Source: an uncultured Lachnospiraceae bacterium (GTDB taxonomy: Bacteria; Bacillota; Clostridia; Lachnospirales; Lachnospiraceae). Taken from it: DNA of 64,000 nucleotides. Made by a program: the position numbers and the translations under genes. The notes under the pieces are model-generated. The model was not told the origin of the DNA. It searched no databases and saw nothing but the letters and a program-made list of their open reading frames with translations. Location: NCBI GenBank assembly GCA_905209075.1, contig CAJLRL010000006.1, forward strand, positions 1 to 64,000. The letters run 5' to 3'. Each line of letters opens with the position of its first letter. The stretch's first letter is position 1. Shown here one piece after another: positions 16,741 to 25,905 of this stretch.

Positions 16741-17912
16741 AAAGAGCTGGGATATTTATGATCATGTTGCTGTATTTTACAATTTTATTTGGAAAAAATA
16801 TCTGTATGGCATCAGAAAATACAGAAAAAGAGCAGGCAGATGACAATGCTATAGAAGAATTTTACTATCAGAAGATAATGGATGAAACAGATTTTGGTGA
16901 CATAGAAAAAGCTTCTAAGGAATATGTGCCGGACAAAATGACATTTACCGGTCTGGTGCATGATATAGCGCAGCAGAAAGAAGAAAGACCATGGGAGATC
17001 ATAGGCAGATACATATATGATATTTTCTTTTTTGAGGTGGAAAATGTAAAGCCGCAGGTGGTCAGTGTGCTGATATATACGGTAATGTTTGCGGTTCTTT
17101 CAAAGCTTATATTCTGGGAAAAAAATTATGTGTATAATGTAAGCTTTTTACTGGTATATGCCTCAATAATGGTTTTACTTATATCTACGTTTGATATTAT
17201 GGGTGATCTCGTATCTGATGGGATTGATGTCCTGCTTGCATATCTTACAGCACTTGTTCCGGCATATGCCACGGTTCTTGCGGTATCAGGAAACGGATTT
17301 TCGGCAGCAGGATTTTATATACTTACGTTTACGCTTATTTATATAATGGAATGGCTTATTAAGCTTGTTTTTCTGCCGGGTATTCATATTTTTTTATTGC
17401 TGCAGGTTATGAATAATCTGTATGAGGAAGAAAAACTATCAAAATTGGCGGATATCATAGAAAGTGCTATATCAAAGGCGCTTAAGCTGGGAATAAAAAT
17501 CGTGGCAGGGATCGGGATTGTGCAGGCAATGATAGCACCTGCAAAAGACAGGATTTCTGACAGCCTTATACTTAAAAGCTTTCAGGCAATACCCGGAATC
17601 GGCCGGGTAAGCGGAAGTGCAGGAGAAATAATGCTTGGTTGTGCGATGCTTATAAAAAACAGCGTGGGGGCAGCAGCGCTTATCGTACTTTTGTTTATAG
17701 TACTGACACCGCTTGTGAAAACATTTGTTTTTTCGGCTATGTATAAGGTATTGTCTGCATTTTTACAGCCATTGTCAGATAAAAGGATAACAGATGGGAT
17801 AAATGGGGTTGCGAGGGCTGCAGTGCTGTATTACTGCGTTATGCGTGATTCAGCTATACTTTTTTTTATAGTTATAGCAATAGTCTGTGCATCGACAAGT
17901 TTTATACATTAA
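16737..17912 (+). CDS. spoIIIAE: Stage III sporulation protein AE
   Basis: This 391-residue protein (399 in B. subtilis) has a cleavable-looking signal peptide (KRAGIFMIMLLYFTILFGKN, then MASEN). An acidic extracytoplasmic segment (about 25-95) is followed by about seven membrane helices. SpoIIIAE is the largest membrane subunit of the SpoIIIA channel complex. The true start is the ATG at 16737 inside the ATGA overlap with spoIIIAD. The frame is open further upstream, but that part is only a shadow of spoIIIAD. Confidence 0.94.
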   Translation: MKRAGIFMIMLLYFTILFGKNICMASENTEKEQADDNAIEEFYYQKIMDETDFGDIEKASKEYVPDKMTFTGLVHDIAQQKEERPWEIIGRYIYDIFFFEVENVKPQVVSVLIYTVMFAVLSKLIFWEKNYVYNVSFLLVYASIMVLLISTFDIMGDLVSDGIDVLLAYLTALVPAYATVLAVSGNGFSAAGFYILTFTLIYIMEWLIKLVFLPGIHIFLLLQVMNNLYEEEKLSKLADIIESAISKALKLGIKIVAGIGIVQAMIAPAKDRISDSLILKSFQAIPGIGRVSGSAGEIMLGCAMLIKNSVGAAALIVLLFIVLTPLVKTFVFSAMYKVLSAFLQPLSDKRITDGINGVARAAVLYYCVMRDSAILFFIVIAIVCASTSFIH

Positions 17913-17923
17913 AGGAGTGGAAT

Positions 17924-18166
17924 GTGAAAAGTTATATCTATATGTCATTTTTATTTCTGATATTGTCATATATGACGCCAAAAGAGCAATATAAAAAATA
18001 TTTTCAGTTCATGCTTGGAATATTCATGGCTGTGGTTATTTTAAAGCCGCTCGGTAAAGATCACAGGCTGGATCTTAATTTTGATCAGGTATATGAAAAA
18101 ATAGAGGATATATCATATGAAAATAAAACAAATATGTTCGAAGCTTTTGTCACTGAAGAAGAGTGA
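17924..18166 (+). CDS. spoIIIAF: Stage III sporulation protein AF, short form
   Basis: Position in the operon and two N-terminal membrane helices (YIYMSFLFLILSYM; YFQFMLGIFMAVVILKPLG) identify SpoIIIAF. The start is GTG at 17924, six bases after AAAGGAG. The protein has only 80 residues. B. subtilis SpoIIIAF has about 206, with a C-terminal soluble domain containing a ring-building motif. Here the reading frame ends right after an acidic linker and overlaps the start of spoIIIAG by 50 bases, so no space exists for that domain. I see no shifted-frame remnant of it. This is either a lineage-specific short form or a decayed one. Confidence 0.8.
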   Translation: MKSYIYMSFLFLILSYMTPKEQYKKYFQFMLGIFMAVVILKPLGKDHRLDLNFDQVYEKIEDISYENKTNMFEAFVTEEE

Positions 18167-18644
18167 TTATATTGTGTTAGCCCTTATGGGAATACTGATT
18201 TTAATAGTCGCTATTCCGACAGGAGGAGCAGACAAAAAAGAAAAAAATGATTCAGAAATTGCATATGAAGACCAAAGCAGAAGCGAAAACGAAAATTATG
18301 GTAAAGAGCTGGAAAAGCAGCTTAAGGATATACTTGAGAAAATTGATGGTGTAGGAAAAGCAGAAGTAATGATAACGCTTGAAGATGATGGAAGTGCAAA
18401 GCTGGATAAAGATATTAAGAAATCTACGGAATACACGCAGACAAACACTGTCATATATGACGATGACGATAAGACAAAGCCTTATGTGACGAGTATGGAA
18501 AAACCAAAGGTAAAGGGCGTGCTTGTTGTTGCTCAGGGAGGTGGAAATGCTTCGGTGGACAGTAATATTTCACAGGCTGTTCAGGCATTATTTGATGTGG
18601 AAGTGCATAAGATTACAATAGCAAAAATGTTATCGGAGGATTAG
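18117..18644 (+). CDS. spoIIIAG: Stage III sporulation protein AG
   Basis: This 175-residue protein has one N-terminal membrane helix (YIVLALMGILILIVAIP, about 18-34), an acidic linker, and a ring-building-motif domain (KQLKDILEKIDGVGKAEVMITLE, then VKGVLVVAQGG). SpoIIIAG forms the large 30-fold ring in the intermembrane space in B. subtilis. The ATG at 18117 lies within spoIIIAF. An insertion with KSTEYTQTNTVIYDDD corresponds to the extra beta-rich segment of AG proteins. It is followed two bases later by spoIIIAH. Confidence 0.94.
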   Translation: MKIKQICSKLLSLKKSDYIVLALMGILILIVAIPTGGADKKEKNDSEIAYEDQSRSENENYGKELEKQLKDILEKIDGVGKAEVMITLEDDGSAKLDKDIKKSTEYTQTNTVIYDDDDKTKPYVTSMEKPKVKGVLVVAQGGGNASVDSNISQAVQALFDVEVHKITIAKMLSED

Positions 18645-18646
18645 AG

Positions 18647-19222
18647 ATGAAAAAAGGCAGTCATAAAAACCAGATAGTGATCACATCTTTAGCATTACTT
18701 TTAGCGGTTGTAGGATACATAAGCTATGATAATAAAGGCGTGCTCATGAACATGACAAAACAGTCTGATACACAGGCTGTTTCAACAGAAGTAGAAAGAG
18801 TAGCGGCAGAACTTAATACAGAATCAATTTTAAATGCAGGTGAAACGATCCTTACAAGCAATATATCGCAAAATGCTGATTATGCGGCGCAGGTAAAATT
18901 AGACCGGGAACAGGTAAGATCGAAAAACCGTGAATCGCTTCAGGCGATCATTGACAATGAGACACTTTCAGAGACAGAAAAACAGGGTGCCGTTGATGCG
19001 ATGGCAAAGCTTACACAAAATGCACAGATGGAAGCCGATGCAGAGATGCTTTTAGAGGCAAAAGGCTTTGAGGATGTTGTTGTGAGCGTAAGTGATAGCT
19101 GCTGCGATATTGTTGTCGGAAAAGAAGATGTAAGTGATGAAAAACGTGCGCAGATAGAAGATGTAATAAAACGTAAGACCAATATTAATGCAGAAAATAT
19201 AGTAATAACAACTATTGATTGA
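18647..19222 (+). CDS. spoIIIAH: Stage III sporulation protein AH
   Basis: This 191-residue protein has an N-terminal membrane helix (QIVITSLALLLAVVGYISY), a helical linker, and a C-terminal ring-building domain (AEMLLEAKGFEDVVVSVSDSCCDIVV, ending in NAENIVITTID). SpoIIIAH binds forespore SpoIIQ to complete the channel. It ends the operon. The following prfC starts 56 bases later with its own Shine-Dalgarno sequence, and no clear terminator separates them. Confidence 0.94.
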   Translation: MKKGSHKNQIVITSLALLLAVVGYISYDNKGVLMNMTKQSDTQAVSTEVERVAAELNTESILNAGETILTSNISQNADYAAQVKLDREQVRSKNRESLQAIIDNETLSETEKQGAVDAMAKLTQNAQMEADAEMLLEAKGFEDVVVSVSDSCCDIVVGKEDVSDEKRAQIEDVIKRKTNINAENIVITTID

Positions 19223-19278
19223 AAATGTGGATGAATTAAGCTATACTATACAATGATTTTGTTTGGAGGATATATCTA

Positions 19279-20871
19279 GTGAGCAACTTAAGACAAGAAA
19301 TAGAAAAAAGAAGAACATTTGCAATAATATCGCATCCTGATGCAGGAAAAACAACTCTGACAGAAAAATTTCTGTTATACGGAGGAGCCATAAATCAGGC
19401 AGGTTCGGTTAAAGGAAAAGCTACAGCAAAGCATGCAGTTTCAGACTGGATGGAAATAGAAAAGCAAAGAGGTATTTCGGTTACTTCTTCTGTTCTGCAG
19501 TTTAATTATGATGGATATTGCATAAATATCCTTGATACACCGGGACATCAGGACTTCTCGGAGGACACATACCGTACACTTATGGCAGCAGATTCTGCTG
19601 TCATGGTTATTGATGCAAGCAAGGGTGTCGAAGCGCAGACACGTAAATTATTTAAGGTATGCGTTATGAGACATATTCCGATCTTTACGTTCATAAATAA
19701 GATGGATCGTGATGCTAATGACACATTTGAACTTTTAGATGATATCGAAAAGGAGCTTGGGATTGCTACGTGTCCGATAAACTGGCCTATCGGTTCAGGA
19801 AAGCAGTTTAAGGGCGTTTATGACAGGAATACGAGAACTGTTATGACTTTTGCAGATACATTAAAAGGAACAAAGGAAGGCTCAGAGAAAATAATAAGTA
19901 TTGATGATCCTGCCCTTGTTGATGAGATAGGAGAGGAATTCAAAAGCCAGCTTGATGATGAGATCGATCTTTTGGATGGTGCCAGTGCCGAATTTGATAT
20001 TGATCTTGTGACAAAGGGAGAGCTGTCACCTGTATTTTTCGGATCTGCTCTTACAAACTTCGGTGTTGAGACGTTTTTGCAGCATTTCCTTAAGATGACA
20101 TATTCACCTACAGCACGTAGATCAGATATCGGTATGATAGATCCTTTTTCAGAAGATTTTTCTGCGTTCGTATTCAAAATCCAGGCAAATATGAACAAAA
20201 ATCACAGAGACAGGATCGCATTCATGAGAATCTGCTCCGGACAGTTTAGTGCGGGCATGGAGGTAAATCATATCCAAAGCGGCAAGACATTAAAGCTTAC
20301 ACAGCCACAGCAGATGATGGCGGATGAGAGAAAAATGGTAGACAAGGCTTATGCCGGCGATATTATAGGAATATTTGATCCGGGGGTATATTCGATAGGT
20401 GATACACTTACCACTTCTAAAGAAAAATTCAGATTTGAAGGAATTCCTACTTTTGCGCCGGAGCATTTTGCGAGGGTAAGGCTTGTAGATTCCATGAAGA
20501 GAAAGCAGTTCGTAAAAGGTGTAACGCAGATAGCACAGGAAGGTGCCATACAGATGTTCCAGGAATATAAGGGCGGTATGGAAGAGATAATCGTAGGAGT
20601 AGTAGGTGTGCTCCAGTTTGATGTATTGAAATTCAGACTGGAAAACGAGTATAATGTGGAAATAAGACTTGAGAATCTTCCGTATGAACACATCAGATGG
20701 ATAGAAAATAAGGATGAGATCGATGTTGCAAACATATCAGGAACAAGCGACATGAAAAAGATCGTCGACATGAAAGGCAATCCACTGTTATTGTTTGTCA
20801 ATGAATGGAGCGTCGGAATGACACTTGACAGAAATAAAGGTCTTGTGCTTACAGAGTTTGGAAGAAATTAA
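19279..20871 (+). CDS. prfC: Peptide chain release factor 3
   Basis: This 530-residue translational GTPase removes RF1/RF2 from the ribosome after termination. The G domain has SHPDAGKTTLTEK (G1, about 18-30), DTPGHQDFSED (G3) and NKMDRD (G4). The C-terminal region has the RF3 block LQFDVLKFRLENEYNVE. The start is GTG at 19279, eight bases after GGAGGA. Length equals the family norm (529 in E. coli). It is monocistronic, ending at a hairpin terminator at 20902. Confidence 0.96.
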   Translation: MSNLRQEIEKRRTFAIISHPDAGKTTLTEKFLLYGGAINQAGSVKGKATAKHAVSDWMEIEKQRGISVTSSVLQFNYDGYCINILDTPGHQDFSEDTYRTLMAADSAVMVIDASKGVEAQTRKLFKVCVMRHIPIFTFINKMDRDANDTFELLDDIEKELGIATCPINWPIGSGKQFKGVYDRNTRTVMTFADTLKGTKEGSEKIISIDDPALVDEIGEEFKSQLDDEIDLLDGASAEFDIDLVTKGELSPVFFGSALTNFGVETFLQHFLKMTYSPTARRSDIGMIDPFSEDFSAFVFKIQANMNKNHRDRIAFMRICSGQFSAGMEVNHIQSGKTLKLTQPQQMMADERKMVDKAYAGDIIGIFDPGVYSIGDTLTTSKEKFRFEGIPTFAPEHFARVRLVDSMKRKQFVKGVTQIAQEGAIQMFQEYKGGMEEIIVGVVGVLQFDVLKFRLENEYNVEIRLENLPYEHIRWIENKDEIDVANISGTSDMKKIVDMKGNPLLLFVNEWSVGMTLDRNKGLVLTEFGRN

Positions 20872-20901
20872 TTGACTATCCCTGATATAATGATATAATT
20901 T

Positions 20902-20930
20902 AGACAGCTGTATAAACGGCTGTCTTTTTT
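20902..20930 (+). terminator. prfC terminator
   Basis: AGACAGC (20902-20908) pairs with GCTGTCT (20919-20925), followed by a run of T to 20930. Confidence 0.88.
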
Positions 20931-20953
20931 GATATTTTAAAATCCTAAATTTC

Positions 20954-21006
20954 TTGACAATTTTCCCAAAGTATACTATTATAAATCTAACACGAACGAA
21001 TGTTCG
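20954..21006 (+). promoter_or_regulatory. recA promoter with LexA (SOS) box
   Basis: TTGACA (20954-20959) and TATTAT (20977-20982) are separated by 17 bases. CGAACGAATGTTCG (20993-21006) follows, a perfect palindrome around the Firmicutes LexA core GAAC-N4-GTTC. It sits at the expected transcription start, where LexA would block initiation. Confidence 0.9.
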
Positions 21007-21026
21007 CAGACAATAAGGAGATAATC

Positions 21027-22085
21027 ATGGCAAAAGACGATAAATTAAAAGCATTAGATGCTGCGATAGCGCAGATTGAGAAACAGTATGGAAAAGGTTC
21101 AGTTATGAAGCTTGGAGATAATTCGGCGAATATGAATGTCGAGACAGTTCCTACAGGTTCATTAAGTCTTGATATAGCATTAGGGCTTGGGGGACTTCCA
21201 AAAGGAAGGATCATAGAGATATACGGACCGGAATCTTCAGGTAAGACAACAGTTGCCCTTCACTGTGTAGCGGAAGTACAGAAAATGGGAGGGATTGCTG
21301 GTTTCATAGATGCAGAGCATGCACTTGATCCGGTATATGCAAAGAATATAGGTGTCGATATCGACAACCTCTACATTTCGCAGCCTGATTGCGGAGAGCA
21401 GGCTCTTGAGATTACAGAAACAATGGTCAGGTCTGGTGCGGTTGACATAGTAGTTGTTGACTCCGTTGCGGCTTTGGTGCCGAAAGCCGAGATAGATGGA
21501 GAGATGGGAGATTCACATGTCGGACTTCAGGCGAGACTTATGAGTCAGGCGCTTCGTAAGCTTACAGGTGTCATAAGCAAGTCAAATTGTATAGTAATAT
21601 TTATAAACCAGCTTAGGGAAAAAGTTGGAGTTATGTTTGGAAGTCCGGAGACAACAACAGGAGGAAGAGCTTTAAAATTCTATTCATCAGTACGTCTTGA
21701 TGTAAGAAGGACAGAATCATTAAAGCAGGCAGGCGAAGTTGTTGGAAACCATGTGAGGGTCAAGGTAGTAAAGAATAAGGTCGCTCCGCCATTTAAGGAG
21801 GCAGAGTTTGATATTATGTTTGGCCAGGGAATCTCAAAAGAAGGAGATCTGCTCGATCTTGCAGCACAGGCAAATATAATCAGTAAATCCGGTGCATGGT
21901 ATGCTTATGAGGGCGATAAGATCGGTCAGGGAAGAGAAAATGCGAAGACATACATTCGAGAGAATCCGGCATTTTTTGATATGCTTGAGGAACAGGTACG
22001 TCACTTTTACTTTGATAAACCCGAGGAAGAAGAGGATGCACAGGAGCCTTCTGACAAAGAAAACAATGGATCAGGAGAAGAATAG
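21027..22085 (+). CDS. recA: RecA recombinase
   Basis: This 352-residue protein catalyses homologous strand exchange and LexA self-cleavage. Walker A GPESSGKTT (about 65-73), the L1/L2 region (INQLREKVGVMFGSPETTTGG) and VVDSVAALVPKAEI are intact. An acidic C-terminal tail (EEEEDAQEPSDKE) follows. AAGGAG at 21015-21020 fixes the ATG at 21027; an ATG at 21000 lies inside the SOS box. recX follows within six bases, so its dedicated modulator is cotranscribed. Confidence 0.98.
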   Translation: MAKDDKLKALDAAIAQIEKQYGKGSVMKLGDNSANMNVETVPTGSLSLDIALGLGGLPKGRIIEIYGPESSGKTTVALHCVAEVQKMGGIAGFIDAEHALDPVYAKNIGVDIDNLYISQPDCGEQALEITETMVRSGAVDIVVVDSVAALVPKAEIDGEMGDSHVGLQARLMSQALRKLTGVISKSNCIVIFINQLREKVGVMFGSPETTTGGRALKFYSSVRLDVRRTESLKQAGEVVGNHVRVKVVKNKVAPPFKEAEFDIMFGQGISKEGDLLDLAAQANIISKSGAWYAYEGDKIGQGRENAKTYIRENPAFFDMLEEQVRHFYFDKPEEEEDAQEPSDKENNGSGEE

Positions 22086-22090
22086 GATAA

Positions 22091-22699
22091 ATGATTTTTG
22101 TTACCAGCTTTGAACCTGCTGGTAAGGGAAAATGCCGCGTAGCTTTTGACAATGGTATTAAATGTTTATTATATCGTGGAGAGGCTGCGCGGTTTTCTTT
22201 AAAGCAGGATGGCAGTATATCGGAAGAACAGATGAAGGTAATATTACATGATATAGTTTACAAAAGAGCAGCTAAGAGGACTATGCATTTGTTGGAGCAG
22301 ATGGACAGAAGCGAAAAGAAACTCAGAGAAAAACTGGCTGTTGGGGAATATCCGCAGTGTGCTATAGATTATGCAATAGATTATGTGAAAAAATATCATT
22401 ACATAGACGATCTGAGGCTGGCACAAAACTATGTCCGTTATCATAAGCAGAGCTTAAGCCGCAGGCAGATATATGTAAAACTTATTCAGAAAGGTGTGGA
22501 ACCGGAAAATATAGAGAACGCATTGGATAAAGAATATGATGCAGACGAAATTGAACACATATACAATTTGCTTGAAAAGAAAAAATATGACAAAGAAAAT
22601 TGTGATGATAAAGAATTCCGGCGCATATATCAGTTCCTTTTAAGACGTGGGTTTAAAAGCAGTCAGATACTCACTGCTATGAGAAAAGGCAGGGATTGA
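22091..22699 (+). CDS. recX: RecX regulatory protein
   Basis: This 202-residue protein is rich in charged helices arranged in the three tandem three-helix repeats of RecX (ALHLLEQMDRSEKKLREKL-like, YIDDLRLAQNYVRYHKQ, FRRIYQFLLRRGF). RecX modulates RecA filament growth. It starts five bases after the recA stop and so shares the LexA-controlled promoter. The N-terminal 60 residues form a beta-rich extension usual in Firmicutes RecX. Confidence 0.88.
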   Translation: MIFVTSFEPAGKGKCRVAFDNGIKCLLYRGEAARFSLKQDGSISEEQMKVILHDIVYKRAAKRTMHLLEQMDRSEKKLREKLAVGEYPQCAIDYAIDYVKKYHYIDDLRLAQNYVRYHKQSLSRRQIYVKLIQKGVEPENIENALDKEYDADEIEHIYNLLEKKKYDKENCDDKEFRRIYQFLLRRGFKSSQILTAMRKGRD

Positions 22700-22742
22700 G
22701 CTGCTGTTCACATTTTTGCCTGATACTTTTGTTTACATTGGC

Positions 22743-22771
22743 TTGACAGAATGTAACAAAAAGTATAGAAT
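22743..22771 (+). promoter_or_regulatory. rny promoter
   Basis: TTGACA (22743-22748) and TAGAAT (22766-22771) are separated by 17 bases, 58 bases upstream of the rny ATG. Confidence 0.65.
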
Positions 22772-22828
22772 TTAATTGTTGTAATTTGTGAAATACAATG
22801 AAAATTTAATAAAGGAGGTGCTCCTGTA

Positions 22829-24376
22829 ATGCTACCGTATATCATTACTGCTGTAGTTGCTATTATTGTTACTGCAATAGCTGTATGGTTCATAGCATCA
22901 GCTTATCAGACCAAATCTGCCAATTCAAAGATTGGGAATGCTGAGGAAAAAGCTAGAGGAATCATAGACGATGCTGTAAAGACTGCGGAAGCCAAAAAGC
23001 GCGAATCTATGCTTGAGATCAAGGAAGAGTCTATAAAGGCAAAGAATGATCTGGATAAAGAAATTAAAGAGCGTAGAAACGAGATTTCCAGAAATGAACG
23101 CCGAATAGTTCAAAAGGAAGAGAATCTCGATAAAAAACTCGAATCGATCGAGAAGCGTGAGGCTAGTTATGCTGTCAAAGAAGAGGAACTCAAAAAGCAG
23201 AAAGTAGAAATTTCTAAGCTCAACGAGCAGCGGTTACAGGAACTTGAAAGAATCTCTGGATTAACCTCCGAACAGGCAAAAGAATATCTCTTAAAGACCA
23301 TTGAAGAAGACGTAAAAATTGATACTGCAAAAATGATTAAGGAAATGGAAAATAAGGCAAAGGAAGAGGCTGACAGGAAAGCAAAAGATTATGTTGTTAC
23401 AGCTATTCAGAAATGTGCAGCAGATCATGTGTCAGAAACCACTATCTCTGTCGTATCACTTCCAAACGATGAAATGAAGGGACGTATAATTGGTAGAGAG
23501 GGACGTAACATAAGAACTCTTGAGACAATGACAGGTGTAGATCTTATAATTGACGACACGCCTGAAGCAGTCATTTTATCAAGCTTTGATCCTATTAGAA
23601 GAGAGGTCGCAAGGATCGCTCTTGAGAAACTTATTGTTGACGGAAGAATTCATCCAGCTCGAATCGAAGAGATGGTTGAAAAAGCACAAAGAGAAGTTGA
23701 AACTATGATCCGTGAAGAGGGAGAGGCAGCTGTCCTTGAAGTCGGTATCCACGGAATACATCCTGAACTTGTCAAATTATTGGGCAAGATGAAATTCAGA
23801 ACAAGTTATGGACAGAATGCTCTTAAGCATTCAATCGAAGTTGCACAGCTCACAGGACTTTTAGCCGCAGAAATAGGCGAGGATGTCAGAATGGCTAAAC
23901 GTGCAGGATTGTTACATGATATAGGAAAAGCGGTCGATCACGAGATGGAAGGTTCACATATCCAGCTTGGTGTCGAATTATGTAAAAAATATAAAGAATC
24001 AGCTTTAGTGATTAATGCAGTAGAATCACATCATGGCGACGTAGAACCAGAGTCTCTTATCGCATGTCTTGTACAGGCTGCTGATACGATAAGTGCAGCA
24101 AGACCAGGTGCGAGAAGAGAAACTTTGGAGACATATTCAAATCGTCTTCAGCAATTAGAAGACATAACAAATGGTTATAAGGGAGTTGAAAAATCTTTTG
24201 CTATTCAGGCGGGCAGAGAGATTCGAATTATGGTAGTTCCTGAACAGGTTAGCGATGCTGATATGGTATTGATGGCTCGTGATATATCGAAACAGATAGA
24301 ATCAGAGCTTGAATATCCGGGACAGATCAAAGTTAATGTGATTCGTGAATCGCGTGTGATAGATTATGCGAAGTAA
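22829..24376 (+). CDS. rny: Ribonuclease Y
   Basis: This 515-residue membrane-bound endoribonuclease initiates mRNA decay. An N-terminal membrane helix (about 3-25) precedes a long coiled coil (about 35-190). A KH domain (GRIIGREGRNIRTLE, near 215-230) and an HD domain with HD pair LLHDIGKAVDHE (near 365) follow. The C-terminus INVIRESRVIDYAK-type is conserved. Length is standard (520 in B. subtilis). AAAGGAGGTG lies ten bases before the ATG. It is monocistronic, with its own promoter and the terminator at 24412. Confidence 0.96.
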   Translation: MLPYIITAVVAIIVTAIAVWFIASAYQTKSANSKIGNAEEKARGIIDDAVKTAEAKKRESMLEIKEESIKAKNDLDKEIKERRNEISRNERRIVQKEENLDKKLESIEKREASYAVKEEELKKQKVEISKLNEQRLQELERISGLTSEQAKEYLLKTIEEDVKIDTAKMIKEMENKAKEEADRKAKDYVVTAIQKCAADHVSETTISVVSLPNDEMKGRIIGREGRNIRTLETMTGVDLIIDDTPEAVILSSFDPIRREVARIALEKLIVDGRIHPARIEEMVEKAQREVETMIREEGEAAVLEVGIHGIHPELVKLLGKMKFRTSYGQNALKHSIEVAQLTGLLAAEIGEDVRMAKRAGLLHDIGKAVDHEMEGSHIQLGVELCKKYKESALVINAVESHHGDVEPESLIACLVQAADTISAARPGARRETLETYSNRLQQLEDITNGYKGVEKSFAIQAGREIRIMVVPEQVSDADMVLMARDISKQIESELEYPGQIKVNVIRESRVIDYAK

Positions 24377-24411
24377 AGTTAACAGGTTACGCTAATTTAA
24401 TTAGAGTACTG

Positions 24412-24453
24412 AAGCTGGAAATTTTAAGTGAAAACTTTGTTTCCAGCTTTTTT
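24412..24453 (+). terminator. rny terminator
   Basis: AAGCTGGAAA (24412-24421) pairs with TTTCCAGCTT (24440-24449), followed by T residues to 24453. Confidence 0.9.
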
Positions 24454-24508
24454 GCTATAAAAAGCACAACTTTATTTATATCCATGAGAGGTATTAGGGA
24501 GAGACAAT

Positions 24509-25900
24509 ATGAATGAGCAGATAGAGGTTATCATCAGTGATGGTGGATTGGAAGCGAGTATAATCATTCCTGTACTATTTGATGAAAATGGTGACCAACA
24601 TATATACTCTAAAGAGGATGTCATAGCTGCTCTGAGTGAACACGGAGTAAATGCTGGTTATCTGTATGATGAAATAGACAGGCTGGTAAACGAAAAAAGA
24701 TATAATACAGAGACAATATGTGCAAGGGGGATTGCACCAGTTGACGGAATCGATGGTTATTATGAGTTTTTGTTCAATACGGTATTGGATAGAAAGCCAA
24801 AGATACGTGAAAACGGTACAGCAGATTACTGGAATATACATCTGGTCGAAGTCGTAAAAAAAAGACAGGTTATAGCTATATACCATGATCCGGTTCAGGG
24901 AAAGGATGGTATGTCTGTGACAGGAGAAATTGTGTCTGCCAGAATTGGGAGGGAACTTCCACCACTTGCAGGCAGAGGGTTTGAGAGAATGGATAATAAT
25001 CATATCTATTTTTCTAATATGGATGGAAAAATAGAATATGCAAATAATAGAATAGTGATAATGCCTGTGTATGAAATATTTGGTGATGTTGATATGAAAA
25101 CAGGCAATATCGAATTCCGCGGAGATGTTATAGTTCACGGAAATGTAAGAAAAGGAATGAAATTATTTACAACTGGAACGATAACTATCGACGGAGTTGT
25201 TGAGGCAAGTGATATTGAGTGTAAAAAAGATGTTCTCATACGAGGCGGGGTGCATGGCGGATATGAATCAAAGATAAAGACAGATGGTAGTTTTTTTGCT
25301 GGATTTATGGAATATGCATCGGTTGAATCAAAAGGGCAGATTATTGCAGAATCCATATTAAATTGTGATGTTATGTGTTACGACAGAATACTTGTTGCTA
25401 ACAAGAATGCAAGTATAGTAGGTGGAAAAGTATATGCCACAGCAGGGATTGAAGTAAATATCCTGGGAAATAAAAATTATGTAAAGACAAAAATAGATGC
25501 CGGATTACAGGCAAATGTTGTTCAGGAAGTTGTTACATTACAGTCGAGAGTTTTTGAGGATCAGAACACTGTCAAAAAAACAGAAAAAATATTAAAAACG
25601 CTGGCAGATAAAGAGTATAAAGATCCACATCAAAATAATAAAAATCCGATAAAGATCGATCTGCTCCGTACTAAGGTTACAAAGCAGGCACAGATAGCCA
25701 GAGATAATGCGAGACTTGAAGAATTAAATATCATACTTAAAAAGGCATCCGATGCAACGATAAGGATTAATCAGGAGATATATCCGGGAGTTGACGTTGC
25801 GATAAACAATATAAGAACAAAGGTATCCAGCCACCAGAAGGCGGTTGAGTTTACAGAATGTGAAAAGAAACTTAGAATGTATTCATTGGAAATAAGGTGA
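24509..25900 (+). CDS. FapA-type DUF342 protein
   Basis: This 463-residue protein belongs to the FapA (flagellar assembly protein A / DUF342) family. An N-terminal alpha/beta region (residues 1-170) contains PVDGIDGYYEFLF and GKDGMSVTGEIV. A right-handed beta-helix (about 180-330) has repeating motifs such as GDVDMKTGNIEFRGDVIVHGN and RGGVHGGYESKI. The C-terminal part (about 340-463) is a coiled coil. The family is implicated in membrane-associated or cell-surface scaffolding and does not require flagella; no flagellar gene is nearby. GGGAGAG precedes the ATG. Its stop overlaps the region that supplies the ribosome-binding site of the Nudix gene. Confidence 0.85.
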   Translation: MNEQIEVIISDGGLEASIIIPVLFDENGDQHIYSKEDVIAALSEHGVNAGYLYDEIDRLVNEKRYNTETICARGIAPVDGIDGYYEFLFNTVLDRKPKIRENGTADYWNIHLVEVVKKRQVIAIYHDPVQGKDGMSVTGEIVSARIGRELPPLAGRGFERMDNNHIYFSNMDGKIEYANNRIVIMPVYEIFGDVDMKTGNIEFRGDVIVHGNVRKGMKLFTTGTITIDGVVEASDIECKKDVLIRGGVHGGYESKIKTDGSFFAGFMEYASVESKGQIIAESILNCDVMCYDRILVANKNASIVGGKVYATAGIEVNILGNKNYVKTKIDAGLQANVVQEVVTLQSRVFEDQNTVKKTEKILKTLADKEYKDPHQNNKNPIKIDLLRTKVTKQAQIARDNARLEELNIILKKASDATIRINQEIYPGVDVAINNIRTKVSSHQKAVEFTECEKKLRMYSLEIR

Positions 25901-25905
25901 CAAAT

